Assembly (NCBI RefSeq): GCF_963681195.1
Contig: NZ_OY808997.1
Location: 2,108,001 to 2,172,000 of the forward strand
DNA length: 64,000 nucleotides
Reading direction: 5' to 3'
From: Vibrio sp. 16
GTDB taxonomy: Bacteria; Pseudomonadota; Gammaproteobacteria; Enterobacterales; Vibrionaceae
Below are positions 9,111 through 18,028 of the stretch, in pieces. The notes under the pieces were generated by a model. The model made no database searches. It worked only from the letters and a program-made list of their open reading frames with translations, and had not been told where the DNA came from. The position numbers were made by a program, and so were the translations under genes. Numbering within the stretch: the stretch's first letter is position 1; every line of letters starts with the position of its first letter.

Positions 9111-9644
9111 TTAGAATGGGATGTCGTCGTCAAAATCCATCGGCGGCTCATTGTATTGAGGCTGAGCTTGCTGCTGTTGTGGCTGAGAGTATTGCTGTTG
9201 CGGTTGACTCTGCTGAGCTGCAGGTTGCTGCGGCTGTCCCCAACCTTGCTGTTGAGGTTGACCCATGCCTTGGCCTGGAGCACCGCCTTGAGCACGGCCA
9301 CCTAGCATTTGCATAACGCCATTGTAGCCTTGTACTACGACCTCGGTAGTGTAACGGTCTTGACCGCTTTGATCTTGCCACTTGCGCGTCTGCAATTGAC
9401 CTTCAACATACACTTGTGAGCCTTTACGTAGGTACTCACCAGCCACTTCCGCAAGCTTGCCAAACAGTGCCACACGGTGCCACTCTGTTTTTTCACGCTG
9501 CTCGCCTGTCGCTTTATCTCGCCATGTTTCAGACGTTGCGATGGTGATATTAGCGACAGCACCACCACTTGGCATGTAACGAACTTCCGGATCTGAACCC
9601 AGATTACCGACTAAAATAACTTTGTTTACTCCACGGCTGGCCAT
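9111..9644 (-). CDS. ssb: Single-stranded DNA-binding protein Ssb
   Basis: Homotetrameric protein that coats single-stranded DNA in replication, recombination and repair; 177 residues. The OB fold is residues 1-110, starting [24 protein letters not shown] long Gln/Pro/Gly-rich linker follows, and the acidic tip MDFDDDIPF recruits partner proteins such as PriA and exonuclease I. The ATG is preceded by GGAG. The gene is divergent from qstR. No LexA box was found in the 278 bases upstream, although one is present before uvrA. Confidence 0.98.
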   Translation of the reverse strand: MASRGVNKVILVGNLGSDPEVRYMPSGGAVANITIATSETWRDKATGEQREKTEWHRVALFGKLAEVAGEYLRKGSQVYVEGQLQTRKWQDQSGQDRYTTEVVVQGYNGVMQMLGGRAQGGAPGQGMGQPQQQGWGQPQQPAAQQSQPQQQYSQPQQQQAQPQYNEPPMDFDDDIPF

Positions 9645-9922
9645 GTTTCGCTCCGTCTAAAAATTTAGGTATATTTGAATAGCCCAATAGCATAACACGC
9701 TTTGCTTTTGGGACAAAAGCCTGTCTACGTAATGCCTGATCAATCTTCATCGCAATCCAATGAGCCGCTAATTTTTCGAGAAAAATCAAAGATTATTTTG
9801 GGTGAGCGATAAGTTAATTACTTATCCGCTTGAAACTAAACGCAATGATTCAACCTTGATTCGCTCTGATCGAAAAAATCCTTCAAGCTCATTCCATCGA
9901 TGAAAATCAAAAAGGTTTTATT

Positions 9923-10567
9923 ATGAAGAATAGTTATATGCGTACCATTCATTTCTTGTGTGAAGATAAGAAGGTTACTCATCCGATAGTTCAAAAGATA
10001 GAACAAGCGTTAGAGATCAATATCCCCTATATCGAACCGCAAGATCTTATGCTCGCGCTCCAAACGAGCAAACATCGCATTTTGATGATCGACCACCATG
10101 ACTACTCTCGCCTGAATAATCAGATACGCGATCTTCCACTGGCGAACAAAACCTTTGAAAACATCGTCATTAATGTTCAATGTCGCTTAACCACAGATGA
10201 AATCCTCAATTTTGGTCATCTAAAGGGGTTGTTTTATGAAACCGACTCCGTAGAAGTCATCAGTAAAGGCTGTAGCGAAATTATCAACGGACAGAACTGG
10301 TTACCTCGCAAGGTCGCCGCACAACTGTTATTTCACTATCGCAACATGGTAGAAACTCAGTCAGCACCAGTTACCGTTGATCTCACCACTCGCGAAATCC
10401 ACATCTTAAGAAGTTTAATGACAGGTGCTTCCAATAGCCAAATAGCAGAAGACCAATTTATCAGTGAGTTCACCGTTAAATCCCATCTCTATCAGATATT
10501 CAAAAAGTTGTGCGTAAAAAATCGAGTACAAGCTGCCGCTTGGGCAAGGCAACACCTGTTGTCTTAA
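9923..10567 (+). CDS. qstR: LuxR-type regulator QstR
   Basis: Homologue of QstR, which in Vibrio cholerae acts downstream of TfoX and HapR to switch on DNA uptake and type VI secretion genes; 214 residues. The N-terminal half is a receiver-like region without an obvious phosphorylation pocket. The C-terminal LuxR/FixJ helix-turn-helix lies at about 145-210 (LTTREIHILRSLMTGASNSQIA ... FTVKSHLYQIFKKL). The ATG has AAGG upstream. Its location between ssb and galU matches V. cholerae. The call rests on sequence style and synteny; other LuxR/CsgD-type regulators are possible. Confidence 0.82.
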   Translation: MKNSYMRTIHFLCEDKKVTHPIVQKIEQALEINIPYIEPQDLMLALQTSKHRILMIDHHDYSRLNNQIRDLPLANKTFENIVINVQCRLTTDEILNFGHLKGLFYETDSVEVISKGCSEIINGQNWLPRKVAAQLLFHYRNMVETQSAPVTVDLTTREIHILRSLMTGASNSQIAEDQFISEFTVKSHLYQIFKKLCVKNRVQAAAWARQHLLS

Positions 10568-10594
10568 TTTTACTACGCACGTAAAATTTCATTA

Positions 10595-10631
10595 CTTTGG
10601 GCGAATGGATCGATGATCACTTCGCCCAAAG
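10595..10631. repeat. Inverted repeat between qstR and galU
   Basis: A perfect 11-bp stem (CTTTGGGCGAA / TTCGCCCAAAG) with an inner GATC-GAT-GATC helix forms a long hairpin. No T run follows on either strand, so it is not a standard intrinsic terminator. It lies about 50 bases upstream of the galU start and could be a factor-assisted qstR terminator or a regulator binding site. Confidence 0.6.
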
Positions 10632-10683
10632 CATGTTATTGTCGCGTCAGCTAATTTTCGAATAAAAATATATAGGGTTTAAC

Positions 10684-11559
10684 ATGATCAAGAAGTGCCT
10701 TTTCCCGGCAGCAGGCTACGGTACACGCTTTTTACCTGCCACTAAATCCATGCCAAAAGAGATGATGCCAGTGGTAAACAAACCACTCATCGAGTACGGC
10801 GTTGAAGAAGCAATCCAAGCAGGTATGAACGGTATGTGTATCGTTACCGGTCGTGGTAAGCACTCAATCATGGACCATTTCGATAAGAACTATGAGCTTG
10901 AGCACCAAATCAGTGGCACCAACAAAGAAGAGCTACTAGTCGATATTCGCGACATTATTGAAAGCGCAAACTTTACCTATATTCGTCAACGTGAAATGAA
11001 AGGTCTTGGCCACGCAATTTTAACCGGGCGTGAACTGGTGGGCGATGAACCGTTTGCTGTGGTACTAGCTGATGACCTTTGCGTTAACGAGCAAGAAGGT
11101 GTACTTGCGCAGATGGTCGCACTCTTCAAGCAGTTCCGTTGCTCTATTGTCGCGGTACAAGAAGTACCTGAAGATGAAACTCACAAGTATGGCGTGATCT
11201 CTGGTGAAATGATCAAAGATGATATCTTCCGTGTTGACGATATGGTCGAAAAACCGGAGCCAGGAACTGCGCCAAGCAACCTTGCCATCATTGGCCGCTA
11301 CATTCTAACCCCTGATATTTTTGAGTTGATTGAAAATACAGAGCCTGGCAAAGGCGGTGAAATACAAATTACCGACGCTTTGCTTAAACAGGCGCAAGCA
11401 GGCTGTGTTCTTGCTTATAAATTTAAGGGCCAACGTTTCGACTGCGGTAGTGTCGAAGGTTATATCGAGGCAACCAATTACTGCTTCGAAAACCTATACC
11501 TGAAAGACTCTAAAAAGTCAGAGCTTGGCAAACAAAAAACGACCAAAGAAGAGGCATAA
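10684..11559 (+). CDS. galU: UTP-glucose-1-phosphate uridylyltransferase GalU
   Basis: Makes UDP-glucose from UTP and glucose 1-phosphate for lipopolysaccharide, exopolysaccharide and galactose metabolism; 291 residues, normal for the bacterial family. The N-terminal nucleotide-binding signature is AAGYGTRFLPATKSMPKEM. Other conserved stretches are VLADD near 122 and VEKPEPG near 190. The ATG at 10684 has AGGG about 8 bases before it. The gene has its own terminator, so it is probably transcribed alone. Confidence 0.97.
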   Translation: MIKKCLFPAAGYGTRFLPATKSMPKEMMPVVNKPLIEYGVEEAIQAGMNGMCIVTGRGKHSIMDHFDKNYELEHQISGTNKEELLVDIRDIIESANFTYIRQREMKGLGHAILTGRELVGDEPFAVVLADDLCVNEQEGVLAQMVALFKQFRCSIVAVQEVPEDETHKYGVISGEMIKDDIFRVDDMVEKPEPGTAPSNLAIIGRYILTPDIFELIENTEPGKGGEIQITDALLKQAQAGCVLAYKFKGQRFDCGSVEGYIEATNYCFENLYLKDSKKSELGKQKTTKEEA

Positions 11560-11576
11560 ACCGACGCTTCGTTTAA

Positions 11577-11604
11577 AAGGCAGCTCATCGAGCTGCCTTT
11601 TTTA
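11577..11604 (+). terminator. Intrinsic terminator after galU
   Basis: AAGGCAGCTC / GAGCTGCCTT hairpin with a three-base loop followed by T6, 17 bases after the galU stop. Confidence 0.9.
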
Positions 11605-11605
11605 T

Positions 11606-11625
11606 TACTGTTTTTTTATCCAGTA
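11606..11625 (+). promoter_or_regulatory. LexA (SOS) box upstream of uvrA
   Basis: TACTG-N10-CAGTA fits the LexA consensus (TACTG-TATATATATA-CAGTA) at every outer position and has a T-rich centre. It lies 66 bases before the uvrA ATG, directly after the galU terminator, and uvrA is a standard SOS gene. Confidence 0.88.
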
Positions 11626-11690
11626 TTTCTTTGAACATTTCTCACACTATGTAATACTTAGCTGACTAATTTTTGCATTGAGTGATAAGA

Positions 11691-14513
11691 ATGGATCAGA
11701 TAGAAGTTCGTGGTGCACGCACGCACAACCTGAAAAATATCAATCTTACGATACCCAGAGACAAGCTGATCGTGATTACAGGCTTGTCAGGTTCGGGTAA
11801 GTCATCACTAGCCTTTGATACCTTGTACGCTGAAGGCCAACGACGCTATGTAGAATCTCTATCCGCCTATGCTCGCCAATTCTTATCTTTGATGGAAAAG
11901 CCTGACGTTGACCACATCGAAGGGTTATCCCCCGCTATTTCTATCGAACAAAAGTCAACCTCACACAACCCAAGATCAACGGTTGGTACCATTACCGAAG
12001 TTTACGACTATTTACGACTCCTTTATGCTCGAGTCGGTGAACCTCGATGTCCAGAGCACCACGTTCCCCTCGCCGCCCAAACAGTTTCACAAATGGTAGA
12101 TAAAGTGCTTGAGCTGCCTGAAGGGGCAAAAATGATGCTGCTCGCTCCGATTGTCAAAGAAAGAAAAGGCGAGCATGTCAAAACGCTGGAAAACTTAGCC
12201 GCGCAAGGTTTTATTCGCGCTCGTATTGACGGCGAAACGTGTGATCTCTCTGATCCTCCAACCTTAGAGCTACATAAAAAGCATACCATCGAAGTCGTTG
12301 TTGACCGCTTTAAAGTACGCAGCGACTTACAACAAAGATTAGCTGAGTCATTCGAAACCACACTCGAACTGTCCGGTGGTATCGCGGTTGTCGCACCTAT
12401 GGACGGCACCGGCGACGAAATCGTGTTCTCCGCAAACTTTGCCTGCCCTCATTGTGGGTACAGTATGCAAGAGTTAGAGCCTCGCCTCTTTTCATTTAAC
12501 AACCCTGCTGGGGCTTGCCACACTTGTGATGGTTTAGGTGTGCAACAGTATTTTGATCCGGCCCGCGTGATAGTCGATGACTCTCTTAGCCTGGCTGAGG
12601 GTGCAATTCGAGGTTGGGATCAGAAAAACTACTATTATTTTCAGATGCTCACATCATTGGCGGACCATTACGGGTTTGATCTGCATACCCCATTCAACGC
12701 TTTGCCCAAGAAAACTCGTGACATAATTTTAACTGGGTCTGGGCGTACAGAAGTTGAGTTTAAATACATCAACGACAGAGGCGACATTCGGGTAAAACGT
12801 CATCCATTTGAAGGGATATTAAATACCTTGGAGCGTCGTTATCGAGATACCGAATCTAACGCCGTACGTGAAGACTTGGCTAAGTATATCTCTACAAAAA
12901 CCTGCTCAAGCTGTGACGGAAGTCGACTTCGCTTAGAAGCTCGAAATGTCTTTATAGGCGATACGACTCTGCCAGAAATCGTTGAACTAAGTATTGCTGA
13001 TGCACTGAACTTTTTCTCTTCGCTACAGTTAGAAGGTCAACGCGCTCAAATCGCGGAAAAAGTGATGAAAGAGATTAATGACCGCCTTCAGTTTTTAGTT
13101 AATGTAGGACTCAATTACTTAAACCTTTCTCGCAGTGCAGAGACCTTATCCGGTGGCGAAGCGCAGCGCATTCGACTCGCAAGCCAAATTGGTGCGGGTT
13201 TAGTGGGTGTAATGTATGTACTCGATGAACCTTCGATTGGCTTACACCAACGAGATAATGAACGCCTACTAAAAACACTAACTCACCTTCGTGACTTGGG
13301 TAACACCGTCCTTGTTGTGGAACATGATGAAGACGCAATCCGCATGGCTGACCATGTCATTGATATCGGCCCAGGAGCTGGCGTTCACGGAGGTACTGTC
13401 GTAGCGGAAGGCACAATGGAACAAATTGTAGCGAATCCAAACTCTCTCACTGGCCAGTACTTGAGTGGCACCAAGGAAATTGCTGTACCAAAGGAGCGTA
13501 CAGCACGAAATCCTAAGAAAACGGTACAATTGATCGGTGCATCAGGAAACAACCTAAAAGACGTTACATTAGAGATTCCTGTTGGCCTTTTTAGCTGTAT
13601 TACGGGTGTTTCAGGATCAGGAAAGTCAACACTAATCAACGATACCTTCTTTAAAATTGCCCATACCCAGCTTAACGGTGCGACAACAGCGGTGCCCGCA
13701 CCATACAAAAAAATCAAAGGGCTTGAGCATTTTGACAAGGTGATCGACATCGACCAAAGCCCGATCGGCCGAACACCTCGTTCAAACCCAGCAACCTATA
13801 CGGGTATTTTTACCCCGATTCGAGAACTATTCGCGGGTACACAAGAGTCCCGCTCTCGTGGTTATAAACCTGGCCGATTTAGCTTTAACGTGCGTGGTGG
13901 CCGATGCGAAGCGTGTCAAGGCGACGGTGTTATCAAAGTGGAAATGCATTTCCTACCTGACGTCTATGTACCGTGTGATGTCTGTAAGGGTAAGCGCTAT
14001 AACCGAGAAACCTTGGAAGTACGCTACAAAGGCAAAACCATTGATGAAGTACTCGAGATGACAGTAGAAGATGCTCGCGAGTTTTTTGACCCAGTGCCTG
14101 TCATCGCGCGCAAGTTGCAAACTCTCATTGATGTCGGTCTGTCCTATATTCGCTTAGGTCAAGCCGCTACGACGCTATCTGGCGGTGAGGCTCAGCGAGT
14201 GAAATTGGCGCGTGAGCTATCGAAACGAGATACGGGTAAAACCTTGTACATTCTGGATGAGCCAACCACGGGATTGCATTTCCATGATATTCAACAGTTA
14301 CTCACGGTACTACATCGTCTACGAGACCATGGTAATACCGTGGTCGTCATTGAGCATAACCTAGACGTCATAAAAACCGCAGACTGGATTGTGGACTTAG
14401 GTCCGGAAGGTGGTCAAGGAGGCGGTGAAATTGTCGCTCAAGGAACACCTGAAGATGTGTCCTTGGTCGAAGGTTCTCATACGGCAAGGTTCCTTAAGCC
14501 TATGTTAAAATAA
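11691..14513 (+). CDS. uvrA: Excinuclease ABC subunit A, UvrA
   Basis: Damage-recognition ATPase of nucleotide excision repair, working with UvrB and UvrC; 940 residues, full family length. Two ABC ATPase modules are visible, with Walker [15 protein letters not shown] near residue 31 and [14 protein letters not shown] near 640. Signatures are [16 protein letters not shown] and [15 protein letters not shown]. The zinc-binding pairs are CPHC and CHTC near 253-280, and CEAC with CDVC near 740-765. The ATG at 11691 ([14 protein letters not shown]) is used; a GTG nine bases upstream is less likely. Confidence 0.98.
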   Translation: MDQIEVRGARTHNLKNINLTIPRDKLIVITGLSGSGKSSLAFDTLYAEGQRRYVESLSAYARQFLSLMEKPDVDHIEGLSPAISIEQKSTSHNPRSTVGTITEVYDYLRLLYARVGEPRCPEHHVPLAAQTVSQMVDKVLELPEGAKMMLLAPIVKERKGEHVKTLENLAAQGFIRARIDGETCDLSDPPTLELHKKHTIEVVVDRFKVRSDLQQRLAESFETTLELSGGIAVVAPMDGTGDEIVFSANFACPHCGYSMQELEPRLFSFNNPAGACHTCDGLGVQQYFDPARVIVDDSLSLAEGAIRGWDQKNYYYFQMLTSLADHYGFDLHTPFNALPKKTRDIILTGSGRTEVEFKYINDRGDIRVKRHPFEGILNTLERRYRDTESNAVREDLAKYISTKTCSSCDGSRLRLEARNVFIGDTTLPEIVELSIADALNFFSSLQLEGQRAQIAEKVMKEINDRLQFLVNVGLNYLNLSRSAETLSGGEAQRIRLASQIGAGLVGVMYVLDEPSIGLHQRDNERLLKTLTHLRDLGNTVLVVEHDEDAIRMADHVIDIGPGAGVHGGTVVAEGTMEQIVANPNSLTGQYLSGTKEIAVPKERTARNPKKTVQLIGASGNNLKDVTLEIPVGLFSCITGVSGSGKSTLINDTFFKIAHTQLNGATTAVPAPYKKIKGLEHFDKVIDIDQSPIGRTPRSNPATYTGIFTPIRELFAGTQESRSRGYKPGRFSFNVRGGRCEACQGDGVIKVEMHFLPDVYVPCDVCKGKRYNRETLEVRYKGKTIDEVLEMTVEDAREFFDPVPVIARKLQTLIDVGLSYIRLGQAATTLSGGEAQRVKLARELSKRDTGKTLYILDEPTTGLHFHDIQQLLTVLHRLRDHGNTVVVIEHNLDVIKTADWIVDLGPEGGQGGGEIVAQGTPEDVSLVEGSHTARFLKPMLK

Positions 14514-14530
14514 CAATTAATAGTAAAGTA

Positions 14531-14567
14531 AACAGGCCAGTGTCATTCTCACTGGCCTGTTTTTATT
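14531..14567 (+). terminator. Intrinsic terminator after uvrA
   Basis: AACAGGCCAGTG / CACTGGCCTGTT forms a 12-bp stem with a 7-base loop, followed by a T-rich tail. Confidence 0.92.
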
Positions 14568-14581
14568 AGGATATGGACCCC

Positions 14582-16366
14582 ATGGCTACCACACACGTTT
14601 CCGGGACAAAACTAGCAAAGCAAAAACCAAAGGTACCGCTGAATAAACCCTTCTTGGTCGCATTTGGCGCCATCTACATCATCGCAATGCACTTTTTTAT
14701 GCCTAACCCTGGAGGGGCTGGGTTGGCGCTTTCATTCAACCCGACCACTTGGCTCGCACTCAGTTTTGCTCTCGCTATTGGCCTTTATCAAGTCGGAACC
14801 GAGGGAGCCTTACGTTACAACAAGCTCACGATTGGTTTCTTCATTTGCTGTCTGCTTATCACGTTACCTGTTTTCTATCCAAGTTCGGTTGTGGAGCTCT
14901 CTATTGGCAAGTTAACTGGCTTGTGGGCAGGCTATCTTTTGTTCGTAGTCTTGCAACAGTTTCGTTTCAGCAATAAACAGAAGCAGCGCTTGCTATGGTT
15001 CATCGTCATCGCCGTTACCATTGAAGCTCTCTTTGGTTGGGTACAATACTTACTGTTAGAGCCCGGCAATCTTATTGGCTACAACACGCTAATCAACCGC
15101 CCTTATGGAATTTTTCAGCAGCCCAATGTCATGGCGACTTTTCTCGCAACAGGGCTTGCCATATCAGGCTACCTACTAACGCGACAACCAATTAAATATC
15201 AAACCAAAATCAGTGATGTTGCGCTTCTGTATTTAATCCCTGCACTCACCGTCCCCCTACTTATAGTACTTGCGTCACGAACGGGATGGCTAAGTGCGAT
15301 TCTCGTGATCCTTGGGGTACTACCTTATCTCTACAGATTTGCGACAAAAAAACGTTTTTGGGGTTGGGTTGTCTCACTCAGTTTAGGGGTAATGCTGGGC
15401 TTGATACCAAATGTCGCTCAACACAATGTAGATTCACCTAAAAACCTATCGGCTCAAAAAGTAAACCTTAAAAGCCCAAGGGAATACCACATTCCTCAAG
15501 CGCTAGATATGCTAATCGAGAAGCCGTTTTCCGGATATGGTTATGGCAAATTTGAGTCTGAATACATTGTCTATAGCGCTCGTCAACATCAACTTAATCC
15601 AGAATATCATCCAGGCCTCCCCGCTCTTGACCATCCACACAACGAGCTGTTGTATTGGGGCGTTGAAGGTGGGTTAGTGCCAATACTGGCTATTTTCTTA
15701 GCGGCCACTCTAGTATTGATAAGGGTCTATCAAGGTAAAAAAGGCACCCGACTGGCGCTCTTTGCGTTGTTCATTCCAATTGTGCTGCATTCGCAGTTGG
15801 AATACCCCTTCTATCACTCGGCCATCCATTGGATCACCTTCATCACTCTACTCTATTGGGTTGACCAAAGAGCCAATAAGTATCGGAGCGTGACCTTTAG
15901 TTTTGTTTCTCAAACTGGACTGCGTGTGTCCAGTTTGGTGATGCCCACCTTAGTTAGCTTTTATATGTTGAGTGCCCTGCATACCAATTACGTCCTCACT
16001 CAGTTTGAAAAGTCTAACCCAAAAGATCCTGAGATTTTGAATCAAGTCACCAACCCAATTGCATGGCAAGATCGATATGACTGGGACATTTACAGCACCT
16101 ATCTCAATATTGGCCTGTATAAACATGACCCTGAGTTTATTCAGCCATACATCGACTGGTCACTGGAGATCATCAAAGACAAACCAAGACCCGCTTTCTA
16201 TAACAACCTGATCTTGGCTTATCAAGGTATTGGCGAAGAAGAGAAAGCGCAGCAGATCCGCAGTGAAGCACAGTTCCTATTCCCAAATCGCGACTTTAGT
16301 GAAGTGCGGTATGTTCCACCAAACATCGACGCGCTGACCACAGAGGCAAACAAACCAGCAGAATAA
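14582..16366 (+). CDS. pglL: PglL-type O-oligosaccharyltransferase (Wzy_C superfamily)
   Basis: Polytopic inner membrane enzyme of the O-antigen ligase/Wzy superfamily; 594 residues with about a dozen membrane spans. The large periplasmic loop carries the conserved LDHPHNELLYWGVEGG motif near residue 350. Family members attach lipid-linked glycans to proteins such as pilins, or to lipid A core. The V. cholerae gene at the same place, next to uvrA, is described as PglL. A soluble C-terminal tail (about 480-594) resembles the second Wzy_C domain of that group. The ATG at 14582 is chosen because AGGA lies 10 bases upstream. Confidence 0.8.
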   Translation: MATTHVSGTKLAKQKPKVPLNKPFLVAFGAIYIIAMHFFMPNPGGAGLALSFNPTTWLALSFALAIGLYQVGTEGALRYNKLTIGFFICCLLITLPVFYPSSVVELSIGKLTGLWAGYLLFVVLQQFRFSNKQKQRLLWFIVIAVTIEALFGWVQYLLLEPGNLIGYNTLINRPYGIFQQPNVMATFLATGLAISGYLLTRQPIKYQTKISDVALLYLIPALTVPLLIVLASRTGWLSAILVILGVLPYLYRFATKKRFWGWVVSLSLGVMLGLIPNVAQHNVDSPKNLSAQKVNLKSPREYHIPQALDMLIEKPFSGYGYGKFESEYIVYSARQHQLNPEYHPGLPALDHPHNELLYWGVEGGLVPILAIFLAATLVLIRVYQGKKGTRLALFALFIPIVLHSQLEYPFYHSAIHWITFITLLYWVDQRANKYRSVTFSFVSQTGLRVSSLVMPTLVSFYMLSALHTNYVLTQFEKSNPKDPEILNQVTNPIAWQDRYDWDIYSTYLNIGLYKHDPEFIQPYIDWSLEIIKDKPRPAFYNNLILAYQGIGEEEKAQQIRSEAQFLFPNRDFSEVRYVPPNIDALTTEANKPAE

Positions 16367-16369
16367 AGA

Positions 16370-16390
16370 AAGGCGACCTTAGGTCGCCTT
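16370..16390. terminator. Hairpin between convergent pglL and aminotransferase genes
   Basis: AAGGCGACC-TTA-GGTCGCCTT, a perfect stem between convergent genes. The T tract is short on both strands, so it may end transcription in both directions with moderate strength. Confidence 0.7.
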
Positions 16391-16395
16391 GTCAT

Positions 16396-17517
16396 TTATT
16401 GAGTCAGTGACTCTTCTAGTGCTCTCAAACAAAGAGCGACATTCTCCGATCTCGCTCCGTATCCCATGAGGCCGATACGCCAAGCTTTTCCTGCGAGAGC
16501 ACCTAAGCCCGCGCCAATTTCTAGGTTATAAGTATCAAGCAAGTGACTACGCACTTTTACCTCGTCTACCCATTGAGGTACATAAATTGCGTTCAACTGA
16601 GGCAAGCGAGATTGCTCCTCAACAACAAATTCAAAACCTAGCTTCTCTAATCCAGCTTTTAGCTTTTCGTGCATCTCGCGATGGCGTTGCCAAGCATTTT
16701 CTAGCCCTTCATTTTGCAAAATGAGCAGTGATTCATGAAGCGCATAAAGGCTATTGACCGGCGCAGTGTGATGGTAGCTGCGCTTGCCTTCCCCGTTCCA
16801 GTACCCCAACACAAGGCTTTGATCAAGAAACCAACTCTGGACTGGTGTCTTTCTCGCTTGGATTTTATCAATGGCTGCTTGAGAGAGTGTCACTGGCGAT
16901 AAACCTGGTACACACGACAAACATTTCTGGCTACCGGAATAAACCGCATCCAACTGCCACTCATCAACTTTTAGTGGAACGCCACCTAAAGACGTTACCG
17001 CGTCCACAATCGATAACACGCCGTGCTGCTTAGCGAGCTTACCTAGAGCCTCTGCATCACTGCAAGCACCTGTCGAGGTTTCAGCATGAACAAAAGCAAG
17101 AATCTTCGCATCTGGGTTGGCTTTCAGAGCCTGTTCCACTTTCTCTACCGAGACCGGTGCGCCCCACTCGTCGTCAACAAGCTCAACCACACCGCCTGCT
17201 CGGACGACGTTTTCTCTCATGCGCTCGCCAAATACGCCATTTCGACAAACAATTACTTTGTCACCTGGCTCAATCAAATTGACGAAGCAAGTTTCCATTC
17301 CTGCACTCCCGGGCGCAGAAACTGCAATCGTGAATTCATTTTCCGTTTGGAATGCATACTTAAGTAGCTGCTTGAGTTCATCCATCATCTTGATGAATAG
17401 AGGATCTAAGTGACCAACCGTTGGACGACTCAACGCCTGCAGCACTTGAGGTGAAATGTCCGAAGGTCCCGGTCCCATCAGGATGCGGTGAGGTGGAATA
17501 AAACTTTGAATCGTCAT
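16396..17517 (-). CDS. Class V aminotransferase (alanine-glyoxylate/serine-pyruvate type)
   Basis: PLP-dependent fold-type I transaminase, 373 residues. The N-terminus RILMGPGPSDISPQVLQAL is typical of alanine-glyoxylate and serine-glyoxylate aminotransferases, and the PLP lysine is in YSGSQKCL near 195. GSAGMETCF near 75 probably forms the phosphate site. The start at 17517 is set by AAAGGAG 7 bases upstream; an upstream TTG in frame is spurious. It is divergent from lysC. The true amino donor cannot be told from sequence; phosphonate transaminases share the fold. Confidence 0.85.
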   Translation of the reverse strand: MTIQSFIPPHRILMGPGPSDISPQVLQALSRPTVGHLDPLFIKMMDELKQLLKYAFQTENEFTIAVSAPGSAGMETCFVNLIEPGDKVIVCRNGVFGERMRENVVRAGGVVELVDDEWGAPVSVEKVEQALKANPDAKILAFVHAETSTGACSDAEALGKLAKQHGVLSIVDAVTSLGGVPLKVDEWQLDAVYSGSQKCLSCVPGLSPVTLSQAAIDKIQARKTPVQSWFLDQSLVLGYWNGEGKRSYHHTAPVNSLYALHESLLILQNEGLENAWQRHREMHEKLKAGLEKLGFEFVVEEQSRLPQLNAIYVPQWVDEVKVRSHLLDTYNLEIGAGLGALAGKAWRIGLMGYGARSENVALCLRALEESLTQ

Positions 17518-17674
17518 TGGCAGCTCCTTTTGCAAACTATTTTATTGTTCTGTTGAAGGTTATTGATTCACCTTAATCCAATTCAAACGCCTCAGCAATT
17601 AGCCCAAAGTCTTGAGGTCAAACCAGTGTCACAAGTTTGTTAATTTACCAAGAGCATAAAGTTACAAAATACCG

Positions 17675-17703
17675 TTGACATTGGTCACATAAAAACGTTC
17701 AAT
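17675..17703 (+). promoter_or_regulatory. Probable sigma-70 promoter of lysC leader
   Basis: Consensus -35 TTGACA, a 17-base spacer, then TTCAAT (4 of 6 to consensus) as -10. Transcription would begin near 17710, just before the riboswitch leader. Confidence 0.55.
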
Positions 17704-17743
17704 GCTGGATAGGTGGCGAATATTTATGCCACGCAACTTAAAT

Positions 17744-17922
17744 TGTTGCAGAAGAGGAGCACTGCCCAGGTAGATGTGTCGTGGAACCACAATTCCGAGA
17801 CAACACATTGAGGGGGAGCAGTGCCGAGGTAAACCAAAAGTGTGGTTTTGGTTTGTCGGTTGACTTGGGTTGAGTCCCATCAACTGTCATCAGCACAGCC
17901 TGATGATGAGCTTCTGAGGTCA
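17744..17922 (+). ncRNA. Lysine riboswitch (L box) upstream of lysC
   Basis: The leader contains the conserved core of the lysine riboswitch: CAGAAGAGGAGC, TGCCCAGGTAG, the GAGGGGGAGCAGTGCCGAGG segment, and a closing AGCTTCTGAGG that pairs with GCAGAAG to make P1. Order and spacing match the E. coli lysC aptamer. A small hairpin (GTGGC / GCCAC at 17713-17733) precedes it. No T-tailed terminator is evident between it and lysC, which favours translational control as in E. coli. The 511 bases between the flanking genes hold only this leader and the two promoter regions. Confidence 0.93.
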
Positions 17923-18028
17923 ATAGCATTTCAAAAATACCTCTTTTTCGCTCATTCTCTCTTCAAGCAAACATCGGATGTTGGGTTAACCCCCAGTTTT
18001 ATTTTCAGGAAGTCGTGGGAGAAATGCC

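Noticed and set aside
9116..9381. ORFs on both strands over the ssb 3' half
   Set aside because: They are shadows produced by the Gln-rich linker codons.
9645..9922. LexA or CRP-type sites in the ssb-qstR region
   Set aside because: No CTG-N10-CAG or TGTGA-N6-TCACA match was found.
11606..11625. T-rich box read as part of the galU terminator only
   Set aside because: The terminator stem and T6 end before it, and TACTG...CAGTA is an exact SOS spacing.
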